From NCBI RefSeq assembly GCF_000381745.1, contig NZ_KB906985.1, positions 1 to 64,000 of the forward strand: DNA of 64,000 nt, read 5' to 3'. The notes under the pieces are model-generated. The model was not told where the DNA came from. It searched no databases and saw only the letters and a list, made by a program, of their open reading frames with translations. A program made the position numbers and the translations under genes. The DNA comes from Psychromonas ossibalaenae ATCC BAA-1528 (lineage in GTDB: Bacteria > Pseudomonadota > Gammaproteobacteria > Enterobacterales > Psychromonadaceae). Position 1 is the first letter of the stretch. Each line of letters starts with the position of its first letter. Of this stretch, positions 55,424 to 64,000 are shown in pieces.

Positions 55424-55487
55424 GCTCATAAAAAGCCTGTCAACTATTAACTGACTAGCATTTAGGGTAAACAGGCTCCTTTTTTAT
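55424..55487. terminator. Terminator-like hairpin resembling the 3' end of the third pullulanase gene
   Basis: AGCCTGT / ACAGGCT stem with a long loop and CCTTTTTT after it. No gene ends here. The first ~40 bp align with 62581-62622, the terminator region of the third pullulanase gene (GCTxATAAAAA..GCCTGTCA..TTAACTGAC shared). Confidence 0.6.
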
Positions 55488-55670
55488 TACCACCCTGCTT
55501 TCACTTCTAAAGCCAGCACTTATAAACAGATCTATTAGAGCCTCTTTAATACTTAGCAGACTGATAAATCCAAAGCGCAGTTTCATAAAAACAGCCGATT
55601 CAAATAATTTGTAGATAGAAAATTTATTAAAAATACCAATTAAAAAGGAACGGCACCAACAGCCTAGAAT

Positions 55671-55684
55671 TGTATACGTTTACA
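55671..55684. promoter_or_regulatory. LacI-type palindrome upstream of the second pullulanase gene, distal
   Basis: TGTATACGTTTACA, one base from the palindrome TGTAAACGTTTACA typical of LacI-family operators. Confidence 0.65.
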
Positions 55685-55723
55685 TTGAGATCTCTGTAAC
55701 CATTTAATTTAAAAGCTTTTAAC

Positions 55724-55737
55724 TGTATACGTTTACC
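55724..55737. promoter_or_regulatory. LacI-type palindrome upstream of the second pullulanase gene, proximal
   Basis: TGTATACGTTTACC, 53 bp (about five helical turns) from the distal copy and identical to it over 13 bases. The spacing would allow looping or cooperative binding. Confidence 0.65.
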
Positions 55738-55810
55738 CCAAAAAAGTTCTAGAACGATCACAGTTACATTTTTCTGTTTCTATATAGTTTTGCCATATTT
55801 GCTAAACCTT

Positions 55811-55833
55811 CCAAGGTTTCCAAGGTTTCCAAG
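55811..55833. repeat. 9-bp tandem repeat CCAAGGTTT
   Basis: Two and a half consecutive copies of CCAAGGTTT, about 125 bp upstream of the second pullulanase start. Confidence 0.7.
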
Positions 55834-55958
55834 TTAATGCAGGAGCTTTTATCATTTCTCATCAATAGATATTGACGAACTGATAACTAATTTACTTAAA
55901 CAAATCTTCAAACGGATTAGTGAACACTTACACCTCGCCTCGAATATAGGGAATTATA

Positions 55959-58900
55959 ATGAACATCAAATACATGAAGTTACCATTGGCAGCCGCTGTT
56001 AGTTTAGCCCTGAGTGCCTGTAATGGTAGTGACAGCAGTGACCCAGTACCAACACCAGACCCAACACCAACACCAGTCCCAGCACCAGTCCCAACACCAG
56101 AAACAACTCCGTTAAACGGTAAAGTAATTGATGGTTATATTAGCGGTGCAACTGTCTTTTTAGATAAAAACCGTAACTCAGTATTAGATGACGGAGAACC
56201 ATCCGCTCTTTCAGATGGAGAAGGTGCTTATAGCCTGCCGCTGACTGAAGCTGACATTCTCGCATTACCAACAAGCCCTATTGCTGTGCTTGTTGGTGCG
56301 GGTGCTAAAGATATCGACACTGGCGAAGAGTTTACTGAAGATAATAATCTGCTATTAACCACGCCTCCTATTTTAGACTTTGAGCCAGGACAAGCTGCGA
56401 ATTTTTCCCAGGCTATCACCCCATTCACCACACAATTGTATAATGAAGTAAAAGATACTCTAGAATTAGTCGTTACAGGTGAATTAAGTGCAGGTGCATT
56501 AACATTGGCTGTAGACACAGCTAAATCAACGGTATTGAAGGATACCGCTGAGAAATTAGGAATTGAGACAGATAAACTCGAAGATCTGTTATTTACTGAT
56601 TTCCTTGCTCCAGCAGGAGAGGCTAAATTAGAACTGGCCGAACTTGAAAAGATTGCTGACTTAGCGGTGAGTGAAACCGATAATCTACAGGAAAGCCAAC
56701 AATTAGAAGATGAACTTGCAGGAGACCTAAAAGATAATCAGAAAGTAACTGCAAGCATTAATGAGTACTCTTTTATTGAATGGCATACAGGGAAAACTCT
56801 TCTTATTAAAGAGATCTCTACAAAAACAACAACAACTGCCGACAATGGCGATAAACTGATTGAACGGAAGGCAACAAAATACCGTCTCAATGCTGACGGC
56901 ACGCTAATGCAGGTTGCAGGTGAACCATTAATTTATGAAATTGTCTCTGATACAACAAACGAAAAATCAGATGGTACTTTTGAAACAGTAGTTAAATATG
57001 AGATAGATAAAAATGGTGATAATAAGCGCCTATTTAAAGGCCAGTCTTACCGACGAGGCACCTGGACTGCAACAAGTAGAGAATTTACTGAATATTTTGA
57101 TGAATCTGCGCCAAGTGTAGAACTACCGGAAGTAACATGGGATGGCGATCGCAGCTATCAAGGCAGTGATATTAAGACTGCTGTATTAGCAGAAGATTAT
57201 ACTGATATTGACTTTATCCAGCACAAAACTGAAAGTAAGGTAAACAAAGACGGTAAAACAATATCGACTTTAGTTTTCAGTCAGTTCACTCCTAAAGATG
57301 GAGCATACAATCTAGAACAAGCCAATTATGCTGAAACACGCATCGATACCCACAGCGCAACCGGTGTTTTACACGAAGTTAAAAAAGACTGGGATGCCGA
57401 TGGGTCTATCAATGAGTACATTGCTGATGAAGTACTGACTGATGGTACGACGATCCAAACAACGACTAAACCTATCTGGCAAAATGCTCAGAAAAGCGAC
57501 AATTGGCAAGAGTATGCTGATTACAACTTCACAGGAAAACCTTTAAGTAATTTCTGGTTAGAGCAGACCATCACCAACAAAAAAGTTGACGGCTTAGATG
57601 TTGTTATATCTCAAGGGGAGCGCTATCTACTCGATTCTTCCACAAACACAGCGAAACAAGACGGTGAGGGTAATAAAATCCAGTTTAGTACCTGGCTTAG
57701 TACTACAACTCAACGCACAACAGAATTAAGTGTTGAACAGGTAAAATGGACACATACTCATCAAGATGATTCCCTATTTAATTCCGCCGAAGAAAACTTT
57801 ACTGTGGATGCTGATGATCTAGGGCAAAAAGTGGCCTATTCCGTGAAGTATGCCAATGATATCTGGCTGACTTGGGATTTCCCTGAGTGGGGAGGACAAA
57901 ATGTCAGCAACTTGTTAAAAGTGGTTGATGCTCAGTTAGCAGAAAATGAAAATGATTATAGTGCAGTAGATATTCGCGCACTGATGGTAGACGGTTCAAC
58001 AGAAACACCAGATCAAGATTGGCTCCTGCCAACATCAAGTTTCATTGAGGATGCTCAAGGTAACGTGCGCACCTGGTATATCGTAACCAATACTTTTGAT
58101 GGTGAACTTAAGCTGCATGAGACAACACTGCCAAATCTTAATGCAGATTGGGAATTAATATTTATCCCGGGCGGGGCAATAACACATGTACCTGACGGCT
58201 TTAATTTTGAGAATTGGAACAACACAACTCAAAATGTAAACATGCCGCCAATTACAGAGGTGGACACTGAAAAAGGAAGCTTTAGTTTTGCACCAGGTTT
58301 CGGTTGGAATCCTGAATACCCTTTCCACATGTATCTTGATAAAAGTGAAGCCGAGGCTAAGCTTGCACAGTTAAGTACACCAGAAGACGGAACTGTTAAG
58401 GCGCAAGATAACCAGGCGGTTATCTATGCAATGACCGATGCGGAAAACCGTGCGGACTGGACTCTGCACGTATGGAATAATGATCAATGTGACGCATTAG
58501 ACGGAGAGAATATTGACGGTTTTGCAGTTTGGGGCGAAGGCGTCAAAATGACTGGTGAGGATGAAAATGGTGTTTACTGGGTCTTACCGCTGCTAAGCCA
58601 GGAAGCTGATGACTGTGTAAACTTTATTGTTCGTGATGGTGAAGGTCAGTCTACAGATTTAAAACTTAAGTTTGCTGACATTGCCGATCGCCAGGCTTTT
58701 GTGTCCAGTGATTTCTCTACAATTCTAGACAGCGCTTCGGATACTCCGCCAGTTGCATTAGAAGGCTTAAAAGGTGCGTTAATTGATGCAGCAACTATTG
58801 CCTGGAATGTCGGTAACGCGGCTTCTTATGAAGCTCATTACCTGGTAGATGGTGGGTTTGAGATTAACGGCACAACGGGTGAAGTTGTTTCTACTTCTAC

Positions 58901-61900
58901 TCAAGAGTTCGCTCTTACCAGCAAAGATATGCCTGAAGGCGTAGCTAAGCGTTATGAAAATTATAAAGCGTTTGCTTTTGAACTGCCAGACGGTGTCACG
59001 CTAGATACTTTACTTCAAGGTCAGCTGGTTGTTACAGCTAAAAATGCTGAAGGTAGAATCATTGATGCAACAGGCATGCAGTTAGCTCCTGGGTTAGATG
59101 CCGTTTACGCAACGGGTGAGACTGGTGCGCAAAATGAAACAATGGGTGCTGTAGTTAACGGCTCTGATGCAACATTTAACTTATGGGCGCCAACAGCTAA
59201 AAACGTTTCACTTTACCTTTATGATGCTGACTTAGCGCAGGTAGGTGATGCCGTTACTATGACGCGTAAAGAGAATGGTACTTGGGAAGCGATTGATGTT
59301 GCAGATGCGCTTGGTAAATATTACCGCTATGAAGTAAAGGTATACCATGCCGCACTGGATAGTGTTGAAACACTACAGGTTACTGACCCATACTCACTTA
59401 GCTTATCAACTAATAGTAAATACTCTCAAGTAGTTGACTTATCAATAGAAGCTAAGCCGGCAGGTTGGGATGAGCAGGTTATTCCAACAGTTAATAACCC
59501 GGAAGAGCAGGTTATCTATGAAACGCATCTGCGTGATCTGAGTTCTGCACCTGGTGACGGCGGCAGCGATGCACTTGATGGGAAATACACGGCAATTACA
59601 GAAACTGAACGTGAAAGTATTAAGCAGCTGGCTTCTCTGGCTGAAAATGGCTTGAACACCATTCACCTTCTGAACTTATTTGATATTGCTACAGTAAATG
59701 AAGATCCTGAAAAACGTGTAGAGTTAAGCGATACAGTTGCAAAACTTTGCGGCCTGAACACAGGTGCTGCCGTTTGTGATGATGGAGTTAACGATTCAAC
59801 GATACGTGAAGTGCTTGAAAGTTATGACTCAGAATCAAGCGACGCACAAGCGTTAATGAATGATTTACGCATGTTTGACAGCTTTAACTGGGGTTATGAC
59901 CCGTTCCATTACACAACACCTGAAGGCAGCTATGCAACTGATGCCGAAGGTACTGCGCGTATTGAAGAATACCGTACTCTAATTATGGAACTTCATAACA
60001 TGGGTTACCGCGTAGTAATGGATGTGGTTTATAACCATACTAACTCTGCAGGTACAGATGACAAATCCGTACTAGATAAAATTGTCCCTGGATATTACCA
60101 GCGTTTAAATGCATCAGGCTCTGTAGAAAATTCAACTTGTTGTTCAAATACGGCAACAGAAAATGTCATGATGGGTAAATTAATGACAGATTCACTGGTG
60201 ACCTGGGCACAAGAGTACAAGATTGATGGATTCCGTTTTGACTTAATGGGACATCAACCGAAGCAGTTAATGCTTGATTCACTTGCGGCAGTTAAAGTAG
60301 TCGATGCGGATACTTACTTCTACGGTGAAGGCTGGAACTTTGGTGAAGTACAAAATGATGCACTGTTTGTACAGGCAACTCAGGCTAATATGGCTGGTAC
60401 TGAAATAGGTACTTACTCCGATCGTCTGCGTGATGCAGTGCGCGGCGGCGGTCCGTTTGACGGTGGTGATGCATTACGTGCAAACCAAGGTTTTGCTACT
60501 GCAGGTATCTGGAATGAGATGCAGGAAGATGAAGATGCATCCGTTGCTAAGCTAAGAAAAGACGGCGATATCATTCGTTTAGGTATGGCGGGTAACTTAG
60601 CCAAGTTTATATTACTGGATCAAGCTGGTAATACTAAACGTGGTCAAGATATCGATTACAACGGTCAGAATGCAGGTTACACAGTAGATCCGCAGGAGAA
60701 TGTCTCTTACGTGTCTAAGCATGATAACCAGACATTATGGGATAACAACATGTACAAAGCGGCGACAGATGCAACTTCTGCACAACGCGCTCAAATGCAG
60801 ATCCTTGCATTAAGTACTAACATGTTGGGTCAGGGTATTCCTTTCATCCATATGGGTTCTGAACTATTACGTTCTAAATCTATGCAGCGCGACAGCTACG
60901 ATTCTGGTGACTGGTATAATATCGTTAACTACGATAAAACGAGTAATAACTGGAATGTTGGTCTACCTCGTGAAGATAAAGATGGTTCTAACTGGCCGTT
61001 AATCACTAAAATCATTGCTGATACAAACGCAGCCCCAACAGCGGAAGACATCGCCTGGACAGATGCTCGTTTTAAAGAGCTATTAAAAATTCGTACGAGT
61101 TCTCCACTGTTCAGTCTTACAACTGAAGCTGAAGTTAAGGCACGTGTTGACTTCCAAAACACCGGTACTGATTCAATTGCTGGTGTGATTGTAATGAGCA
61201 TTGATGATGGTACTGGTGTTACTGATTTAGATCCTGCAGTTGATGCGATTGTTGCTGTGATTAATGCAACTAATGAAGATCAGGTTATCCCTGTGACAGA
61301 TGCAGCTGGTTTTGCATTACATAGCGCGTTAGTTGATGGAACAGCAACTTTTGCCGATGGTAAATTTACCGTTCCGGCATTAACAACGGCAGTATTTGTT
61401 AAAGCTCAAGGTGATGCACAAGGTACTGGTCTAGCAGTTGATGATAGTACTAAAGACTTAAGCTCTATCCCTCCATTTGGTGATGATATTCCTCATATTC
61501 GTGGTGACATGAATAATTGGGGTGATGCTGATGCAATGAAATTCACTGCTGCTGGTGTTTACAGTATGACCATGACTCTAGAAGCTGGTACTTACGGCTT
61601 TAAAGTAGCAGATCCAACTTGGGGCGCGATTAATTACGGCGCTTCCGGTGCATTGGTATTGGGCGAAGTTCTAGCATTGGACGGCGGAGATAATATCTCG
61701 CTTACATTAGCTGCTGATTCAGTTGTAACTTTTAAGTTTGATGCAGGCGATAAAGACGCTGCAACACTTACTGTGACAGCTGAAGAAGTTAAAAGCTGTT
61801 CAGTACTAGAAGACAGTACGGAAACTGCACCATTAGAAACTGACCTTTATATTAAAGGTGAGCTAAATGGCTGGAGCGCTGTTCCTGAAAATCAGTTAAC

Positions 61901-62156
61901 TTACAAAGGTGATAATATTTACCAAGTTGTATTAACTGATACTGTAGTTAAGTCTGCTTTTAAAATTGCGAATGCAGACTGGAGTGTTGAATATGCGGTT
62001 CATGCAGCTTTAAGCTCTGATATAGAATATACAACTGGTACAGGCGATGGTAATGATTCAGTAGATTTAGCACAGGGTGATTGGAGCTTTATGTTAACCC
62101 TTGACGCTGAAGATAACAGCAAAGCGACTCTGTTAATCCAGGAGTGCAGCCAGTAG
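55959..62156 (+). CDS. Giant pullulanase-type lipoprotein with long N-terminal extension
   Basis: A 2065-aa paralogue of the neighbouring pullulanase. The lipobox is LALSAC (Cys21, followed by Asn), then a Pro-Thr linker. Residues about 52-170 look like a carboxypeptidase-regulatory/SdrB-like repeat (GKVIDGYISGATVFLDKN, then RNSVLDDGEP with Asp spacing of a calcium loop). Residues about 260-800 are Thr/Lys-rich beta-type sequence that I do not recognise. Homology to the neighbour begins near 815. Catalytic residues are Asp1428 (FRFDLMGHQ), Glu1457 (YGEGWNFGE) and Asp1589 (KHDNQT), with spacing identical to the neighbour. C-terminal modules end in ECSQ. No in-frame stop interrupts it. Surface alpha-glucan degradation is inferred. 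Confidence 0.93.
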   Translation: MNIKYMKLPLAAAVSLALSACNGSDSSDPVPTPDPTPTPVPAPVPTPETTPLNGKVIDGYISGATVFLDKNRNSVLDDGEPSALSDGEGAYSLPLTEADILALPTSPIAVLVGAGAKDIDTGEEFTEDNNLLLTTPPILDFEPGQAANFSQAITPFTTQLYNEVKDTLELVVTGELSAGALTLAVDTAKSTVLKDTAEKLGIETDKLEDLLFTDFLAPAGEAKLELAELEKIADLAVSETDNLQESQQLEDELAGDLKDNQKVTASINEYSFIEWHTGKTLLIKEISTKTTTTADNGDKLIERKATKYRLNADGTLMQVAGEPLIYEIVSDTTNEKSDGTFETVVKYEIDKNGDNKRLFKGQSYRRGTWTATSREFTEYFDESAPSVELPEVTWDGDRSYQGSDIKTAVLAEDYTDIDFIQHKTESKVNKDGKTISTLVFSQFTPKDGAYNLEQANYAETRIDTHSATGVLHEVKKDWDADGSINEYIADEVLTDGTTIQTTTKPIWQNAQKSDNWQEYADYNFTGKPLSNFWLEQTITNKKVDGLDVVISQGERYLLDSSTNTAKQDGEGNKIQFSTWLSTTTQRTTELSVEQVKWTHTHQDDSLFNSAEENFTVDADDLGQKVAYSVKYANDIWLTWDFPEWGGQNVSNLLKVVDAQLAENENDYSAVDIRALMVDGSTETPDQDWLLPTSSFIEDAQGNVRTWYIVTNTFDGELKLHETTLPNLNADWELIFIPGGAITHVPDGFNFENWNNTTQNVNMPPITEVDTEKGSFSFAPGFGWNPEYPFHMYLDKSEAEAKLAQLSTPEDGTVKAQDNQAVIYAMTDAENRADWTLHVWNNDQCDALDGENIDGFAVWGEGVKMTGEDENGVYWVLPLLSQEADDCVNFIVRDGEGQSTDLKLKFADIADRQAFVSSDFSTILDSASDTPPVALEGLKGALIDAATIAWNVGNAASYEAHYLVDGGFEINGTTGEVVSTSTQEFALTSKDMPEGVAKRYENYKAFAFELPDGVTLDTLLQGQLVVTAKNAEGRIIDATGMQLAPGLDAVYATGETGAQNETMGAVVNGSDATFNLWAPTAKNVSLYLYDADLAQVGDAVTMTRKENGTWEAIDVADALGKYYRYEVKVYHAALDSVETLQVTDPYSLSLSTNSKYSQVVDLSIEAKPAGWDEQVIPTVNNPEEQVIYETHLRDLSSAPGDGGSDALDGKYTAITETERESIKQLASLAENGLNTIHLLNLFDIATVNEDPEKRVELSDTVAKLCGLNTGAAVCDDGVNDSTIREVLESYDSESSDAQALMNDLRMFDSFNWGYDPFHYTTPEGSYATDAEGTARIEEYRTLIMELHNMGYRVVMDVVYNHTNSAGTDDKSVLDKIVPGYYQRLNASGSVENSTCCSNTATENVMMGKLMTDSLVTWAQEYKIDGFRFDLMGHQPKQLMLDSLAAVKVVDADTYFYGEGWNFGEVQNDALFVQATQANMAGTEIGTYSDRLRDAVRGGGPFDGGDALRANQGFATAGIWNEMQEDEDASVAKLRKDGDIIRLGMAGNLAKFILLDQAGNTKRGQDIDYNGQNAGYTVDPQENVSYVSKHDNQTLWDNNMYKAATDATSAQRAQMQILALSTNMLGQGIPFIHMGSELLRSKSMQRDSYDSGDWYNIVNYDKTSNNWNVGLPREDKDGSNWPLITKIIADTNAAPTAEDIAWTDARFKELLKIRTSSPLFSLTTEAEVKARVDFQNTGTDSIAGVIVMSIDDGTGVTDLDPAVDAIVAVINATNEDQVIPVTDAAGFALHSALVDGTATFADGKFTVPALTTAVFVKAQGDAQGTGLAVDDSTKDLSSIPPFGDDIPHIRGDMNNWGDADAMKFTAAGVYSMTMTLEAGTYGFKVADPTWGAINYGASGALVLGEVLALDGGDNISLTLAADSVVTFKFDAGDKDAATLTVTAEEVKSCSVLEDSTETAPLETDLYIKGELNGWSAVPENQLTYKGDNIYQVVLTDTVVKSAFKIANADWSVEYAVHAALSSDIEYTTGTGDGNDSVDLAQGDWSFMLTLDAEDNSKATLLIQECSQ

Positions 62157-62170
62157 TTGTTTACCTATAA

Positions 62171-62238
62171 GCAGAGGAACAGTTAGCCCTCTGCTTTAAT
62201 TGCATTATAAATAAAAACCGGGATTTCCCGGTTTTTTT
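62171..62238 (+). terminator. Double hairpin terminator of the second pullulanase gene
   Basis: AGCAGAGG / CCTCTGCT (62171-62196) is followed by AAACCGGGA / TCCCGGTTT (62216-62235) and a T7 run. Confidence 0.9.
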
Positions 62239-62667
62239 ATGCCTGTAAAATAGAGCTGTTTCCCATACATTATTGATCAATTATCGAATAGGAAAGATCA
62301 ACACGCCCTACCCAGAATTAAATTAATAGTGCATTTTTAACAGCAGTCAAATTCATGATAACGGGCAATGAATATTAAAAATACAAACAGCGCCGAATGA
62401 AGAAAAGTGCGACCTTATATCCTGCACTAGATTTTAAGCACCGTCTCCGTGAAGTTGGTAACCATCGTATTATTAATGTTTGCTATTTTGACTCTAGGAT
62501 ATAAGAACAAGACGTTGGACTGGACATGGTGTGTGGTTGAAGGCACAGTCTGAATTTGTTTCTTGAAGCGATTCTGAAATGCTATAAAAAATGCCTGTCA
62601 GCTCTTAACTGACAGGAATTTTAGCTAATAACTACAGCCTCTATACTAAATAGAGATAACAGCTGTT
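62239..62667. other. Spacer between the convergent second and third pullulanase genes
   Basis: About 430 bp without a convincing gene. It contains a 10-bp inverted repeat CTTATATCCT / AGGATATAAG (62414-62423 and 62496-62505) around an open stretch of 36 codons starting ATG near 62397. This could be debris of a mobile element or chance. The terminator of the third gene lies at its right end. Confidence 0.5.
62584..62617 (-). terminator. Terminator of the third pullulanase gene
   Basis: CCTGTCAG / CTGACAGG 8-bp perfect stem with a seven-base loop. On the minus strand a T-rich tail follows, 52 bp past the stop. Confidence 0.8.
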
Positions 62668-64000
62668 CTACAACTCTTTTGCAGAAACAGGCAGACCAGC
62701 ACCTTGTGATTTACCCTGTGTTTTTACAAATACTGCAGTTGTTAATGCCGGTACGGTGAACTTCCCATCTGCAAAATCAGCATTTTTTACAACTTGATCA
62801 ACAGAATTCTGCTGTATCGGATGCAGAGTAAAACCGCTTGCTCCCGTTACAGGCATAGTCTGATCTTCTTCTGTTGCATTAATCACGATCACAACTGCAT
62901 CGTAATTACTGTCCAGACTAGTCACTCCCGTACCGTCATCAATAGACATAACAACCACACCAGAAACCTGCTCTGTTCCTGTATTATGGAAACTCACACG
63001 CGCTATAATATCTGCAGCTGTTTCCAGATTAAATAACGGGCTGGTTGTTCGGATTTTCAATAGTTCTTGGAACTGGGAAGACGCCAGCTGAATCTGCTCT
63101 GCACTAGGTCTGGCTTCACTGTCCTTAATAACCTCTTTAATCACATCGTAGTTATCACCGTCTTTATCTTCACGCGGCAGACCAACATTCCAGTTATTAT
63201 GCAGATCCGTATTTTCCAGATCAAAATCTACCCGATTGTACCAGTCACCTGAATCATAACTGTCACGCTGCATCGACTTAGAACGCAGCAGCTCAGAGCC
63301 CATATGCAGGAACGGAACCCCTTGACCTAACAACACCGTACTTAGAGCTATATTATGCATACGCACACGATCAGCCGAAGTTGTACCCGCCTGGGTTTTG
63401 TACTGATTATTATCCCATAGAGTCTGGTTATCATGTTTAGAAGCATAGTTCAGAGTCTCCTGCGGCTGTTCAGCATAACCTGCATGCTGACCGTTATAAT
63501 CAATATCCTGACCGCGTTTAAGAGCACCTTTATAATCTACAAGCATGTAATCTTTCAGATTAGCGGCCATACCCAAACGTACTAAATCCGTCAGACGGTT
63601 CAGATCTTCAGTTTTATCACTGTCCGCAAAATCAGATCCCGCATTAGCAAAACCTTTGTTCTCACGTAAACCTTCACCACTGTCGAATGGACTGCCGCCG
63701 CGAACGGCATCACGCAGACGGTCACTGAAAGTACCTATTCCGGTACCCGCCATATTCCATTGAATTGCATTTTCACCACGCTTGCCGCTCTCTACTTCAC
63801 CGAAATTCCAGCCTTCACCATAAAAGTAAGTGCTTGGATTAACCTTTTGTACTGCCTCCAGTGCTTTTTCCATATTTGTTTTCATATGGTGCCCCATCAG
63901 ATCAAAACGGAAAGAATCAATCTTGTAGTCTTCAGCCCAGGTAACCAATGAATCAATCATCAATTTTTCCATCATAGTATGTTCAGAAGCCGTATTGTCA
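62668..64000 (-). CDS. Third pullulanase-type gene, 3' part (runs off window)
   Basis: C-terminal part of another paralogue, open to the right edge. The retained part has the Asp nucleophile (FRFDLMGHH), the acid Glu (YGEGWNFGE) and Asp (KHDNQT), then the post-barrel beta-domain. It ends at GAGLPVSAKEL, exactly where the other two continue into two more C-terminal modules, so this enzyme is naturally shorter at its C-terminus. A terminator follows, arguing against recent truncation. The coding frame continues beyond the window (DNTASEHTMM at the edge), so its N-terminus and localisation are unknown. Confidence 0.92.
   Translation of the reverse strand, partial: DNTASEHTMMEKLMIDSLVTWAEDYKIDSFRFDLMGHHMKTNMEKALEAVQKVNPSTYFYGEGWNFGEVESGKRGENAIQWNMAGTGIGTFSDRLRDAVRGGSPFDSGEGLRENKGFANAGSDFADSDKTEDLNRLTDLVRLGMAANLKDYMLVDYKGALKRGQDIDYNGQHAGYAEQPQETLNYASKHDNQTLWDNNQYKTQAGTTSADRVRMHNIALSTVLLGQGVPFLHMGSELLRSKSMQRDSYDSGDWYNRVDFDLENTDLHNNWNVGLPREDKDGDNYDVIKEVIKDSEARPSAEQIQLASSQFQELLKIRTTSPLFNLETAADIIARVSFHNTGTEQVSGVVVMSIDDGTGVTSLDSNYDAVVIVINATEEDQTMPVTGASGFTLHPIQQNSVDQVVKNADFADGKFTVPALTTAVFVKTQGKSQGAGLPVSAKEL

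Larger units (their letters stand above)
54603..55958. other. Long divergent regulatory spacer between pullulanase genes
   Basis: 1356 bp with no convincing gene. It holds three TGTAAACGTTTACA-like palindromes (54842, 55671, 55724), a perfect CAAACCAA/TTGGTTTG dyad at 55230, a terminator-like repeat at 55424-55487 and a 9-bp tandem repeat at 55811. The promoters of both pullulanase genes must lie here. A short open frame at 54665-54868 looks random. Confidence 0.75.

Noticed and set aside
56041-56110. Short repeats near the start of the giant pullulanase, considered as CRISPR-like
   Set aside because: They are in-frame codons of a Pro-Thr linker, not spaced repeats.
62397-62506. 36-codon frame and 10-bp inverted repeat between the second and third pullulanase genes
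   Set aside because: Too short, no ribosome site, no recognisable transposase sequence. Listed only as part of the spacer.
1-64000. tRNA, rRNA, CRISPR, prophage or toxin-antitoxin genes
   Set aside because: Looked for on both strands by eye; none could be supported.

Overview
The window looks like chromosomal DNA from a marine gammaproteobacterium of the Psychromonas/Vibrio type. The base composition is moderately AT-rich. The order gspC-N, hslR, hslO, pckA matches the arrangement known from Vibrionales and relatives. The Met, SOS and fructose regulators have enterobacterial-type operators. The genus is an inference from gene content; no rRNA or tRNA gene is present to settle it.

Positions 1-12,000 hold housekeeping and stress genes: a SWIM/SNF2 helicase, metH, metA behind a tandem MetJ box, a GNAT acetyltransferase, a receiver-like protein that lacks every phosphorylation residue, a Sco copper chaperone, and lexA behind two overlapping SOS boxes. 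Between metH and metA lies about 1 kb without a convincing gene, with two terminator-like hairpins and an exact 18-bp direct repeat.

Positions 11,750-23,700 carry a complete type II secretion operon, gspCDEFGHIJKLMN, read on the minus strand and followed by a small lipoprotein gene. Most junctions are TAATG or ATGA overlaps. Divergent from it are hslR, hslO and pckA. Positions 27,400-33,700 hold an EamA permease with a divergent LysR regulator, a GT-B-like protein, a structured 267-bp MITE-like element, a D-lactate dehydrogenase, a Gfo/Idh/MocA oxidoreductase and a TetR regulator.

Positions 33,950-45,200 are accessory. They contain a Tat-exported class V aminotransferase-fold enzyme, a periplasmic solute-binding protein followed 4 bp later by a membrane GGDEF-EAL protein, a minus-strand cluster of an unknown 224-aa protein, an ICMT-like methyltransferase, a decayed ORF and an intact 57-aa ORF, then a phosphoribosyltransferase, acpH, a surface S33-type hydrolase, a Ser/Thr phosphatase and speG.

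Positions 45,300-64,000 concern sugars. cra is divergent from fruBKA, with two Cra operators between them. Three paralogous pullulanase-type genes follow: one of 1346 aa, one of 2065 aa with an N-terminal extension of roughly 765 residues, and one running off the right edge that ends before the C-terminal modules of the other two. The two complete ones are lipoproteins with Pro-Thr linkers, and the shorter has Asp after the lipidated Cys. Pullulanase is the classic substrate of type II secretion, so the Gsp operon and these genes probably form one surface alpha-glucan-degrading system. LacI-type palindromes in the divergent spacer suggest shared control. This is the most interesting ensemble in the window; no wholly new defence or mobile system was recognised.
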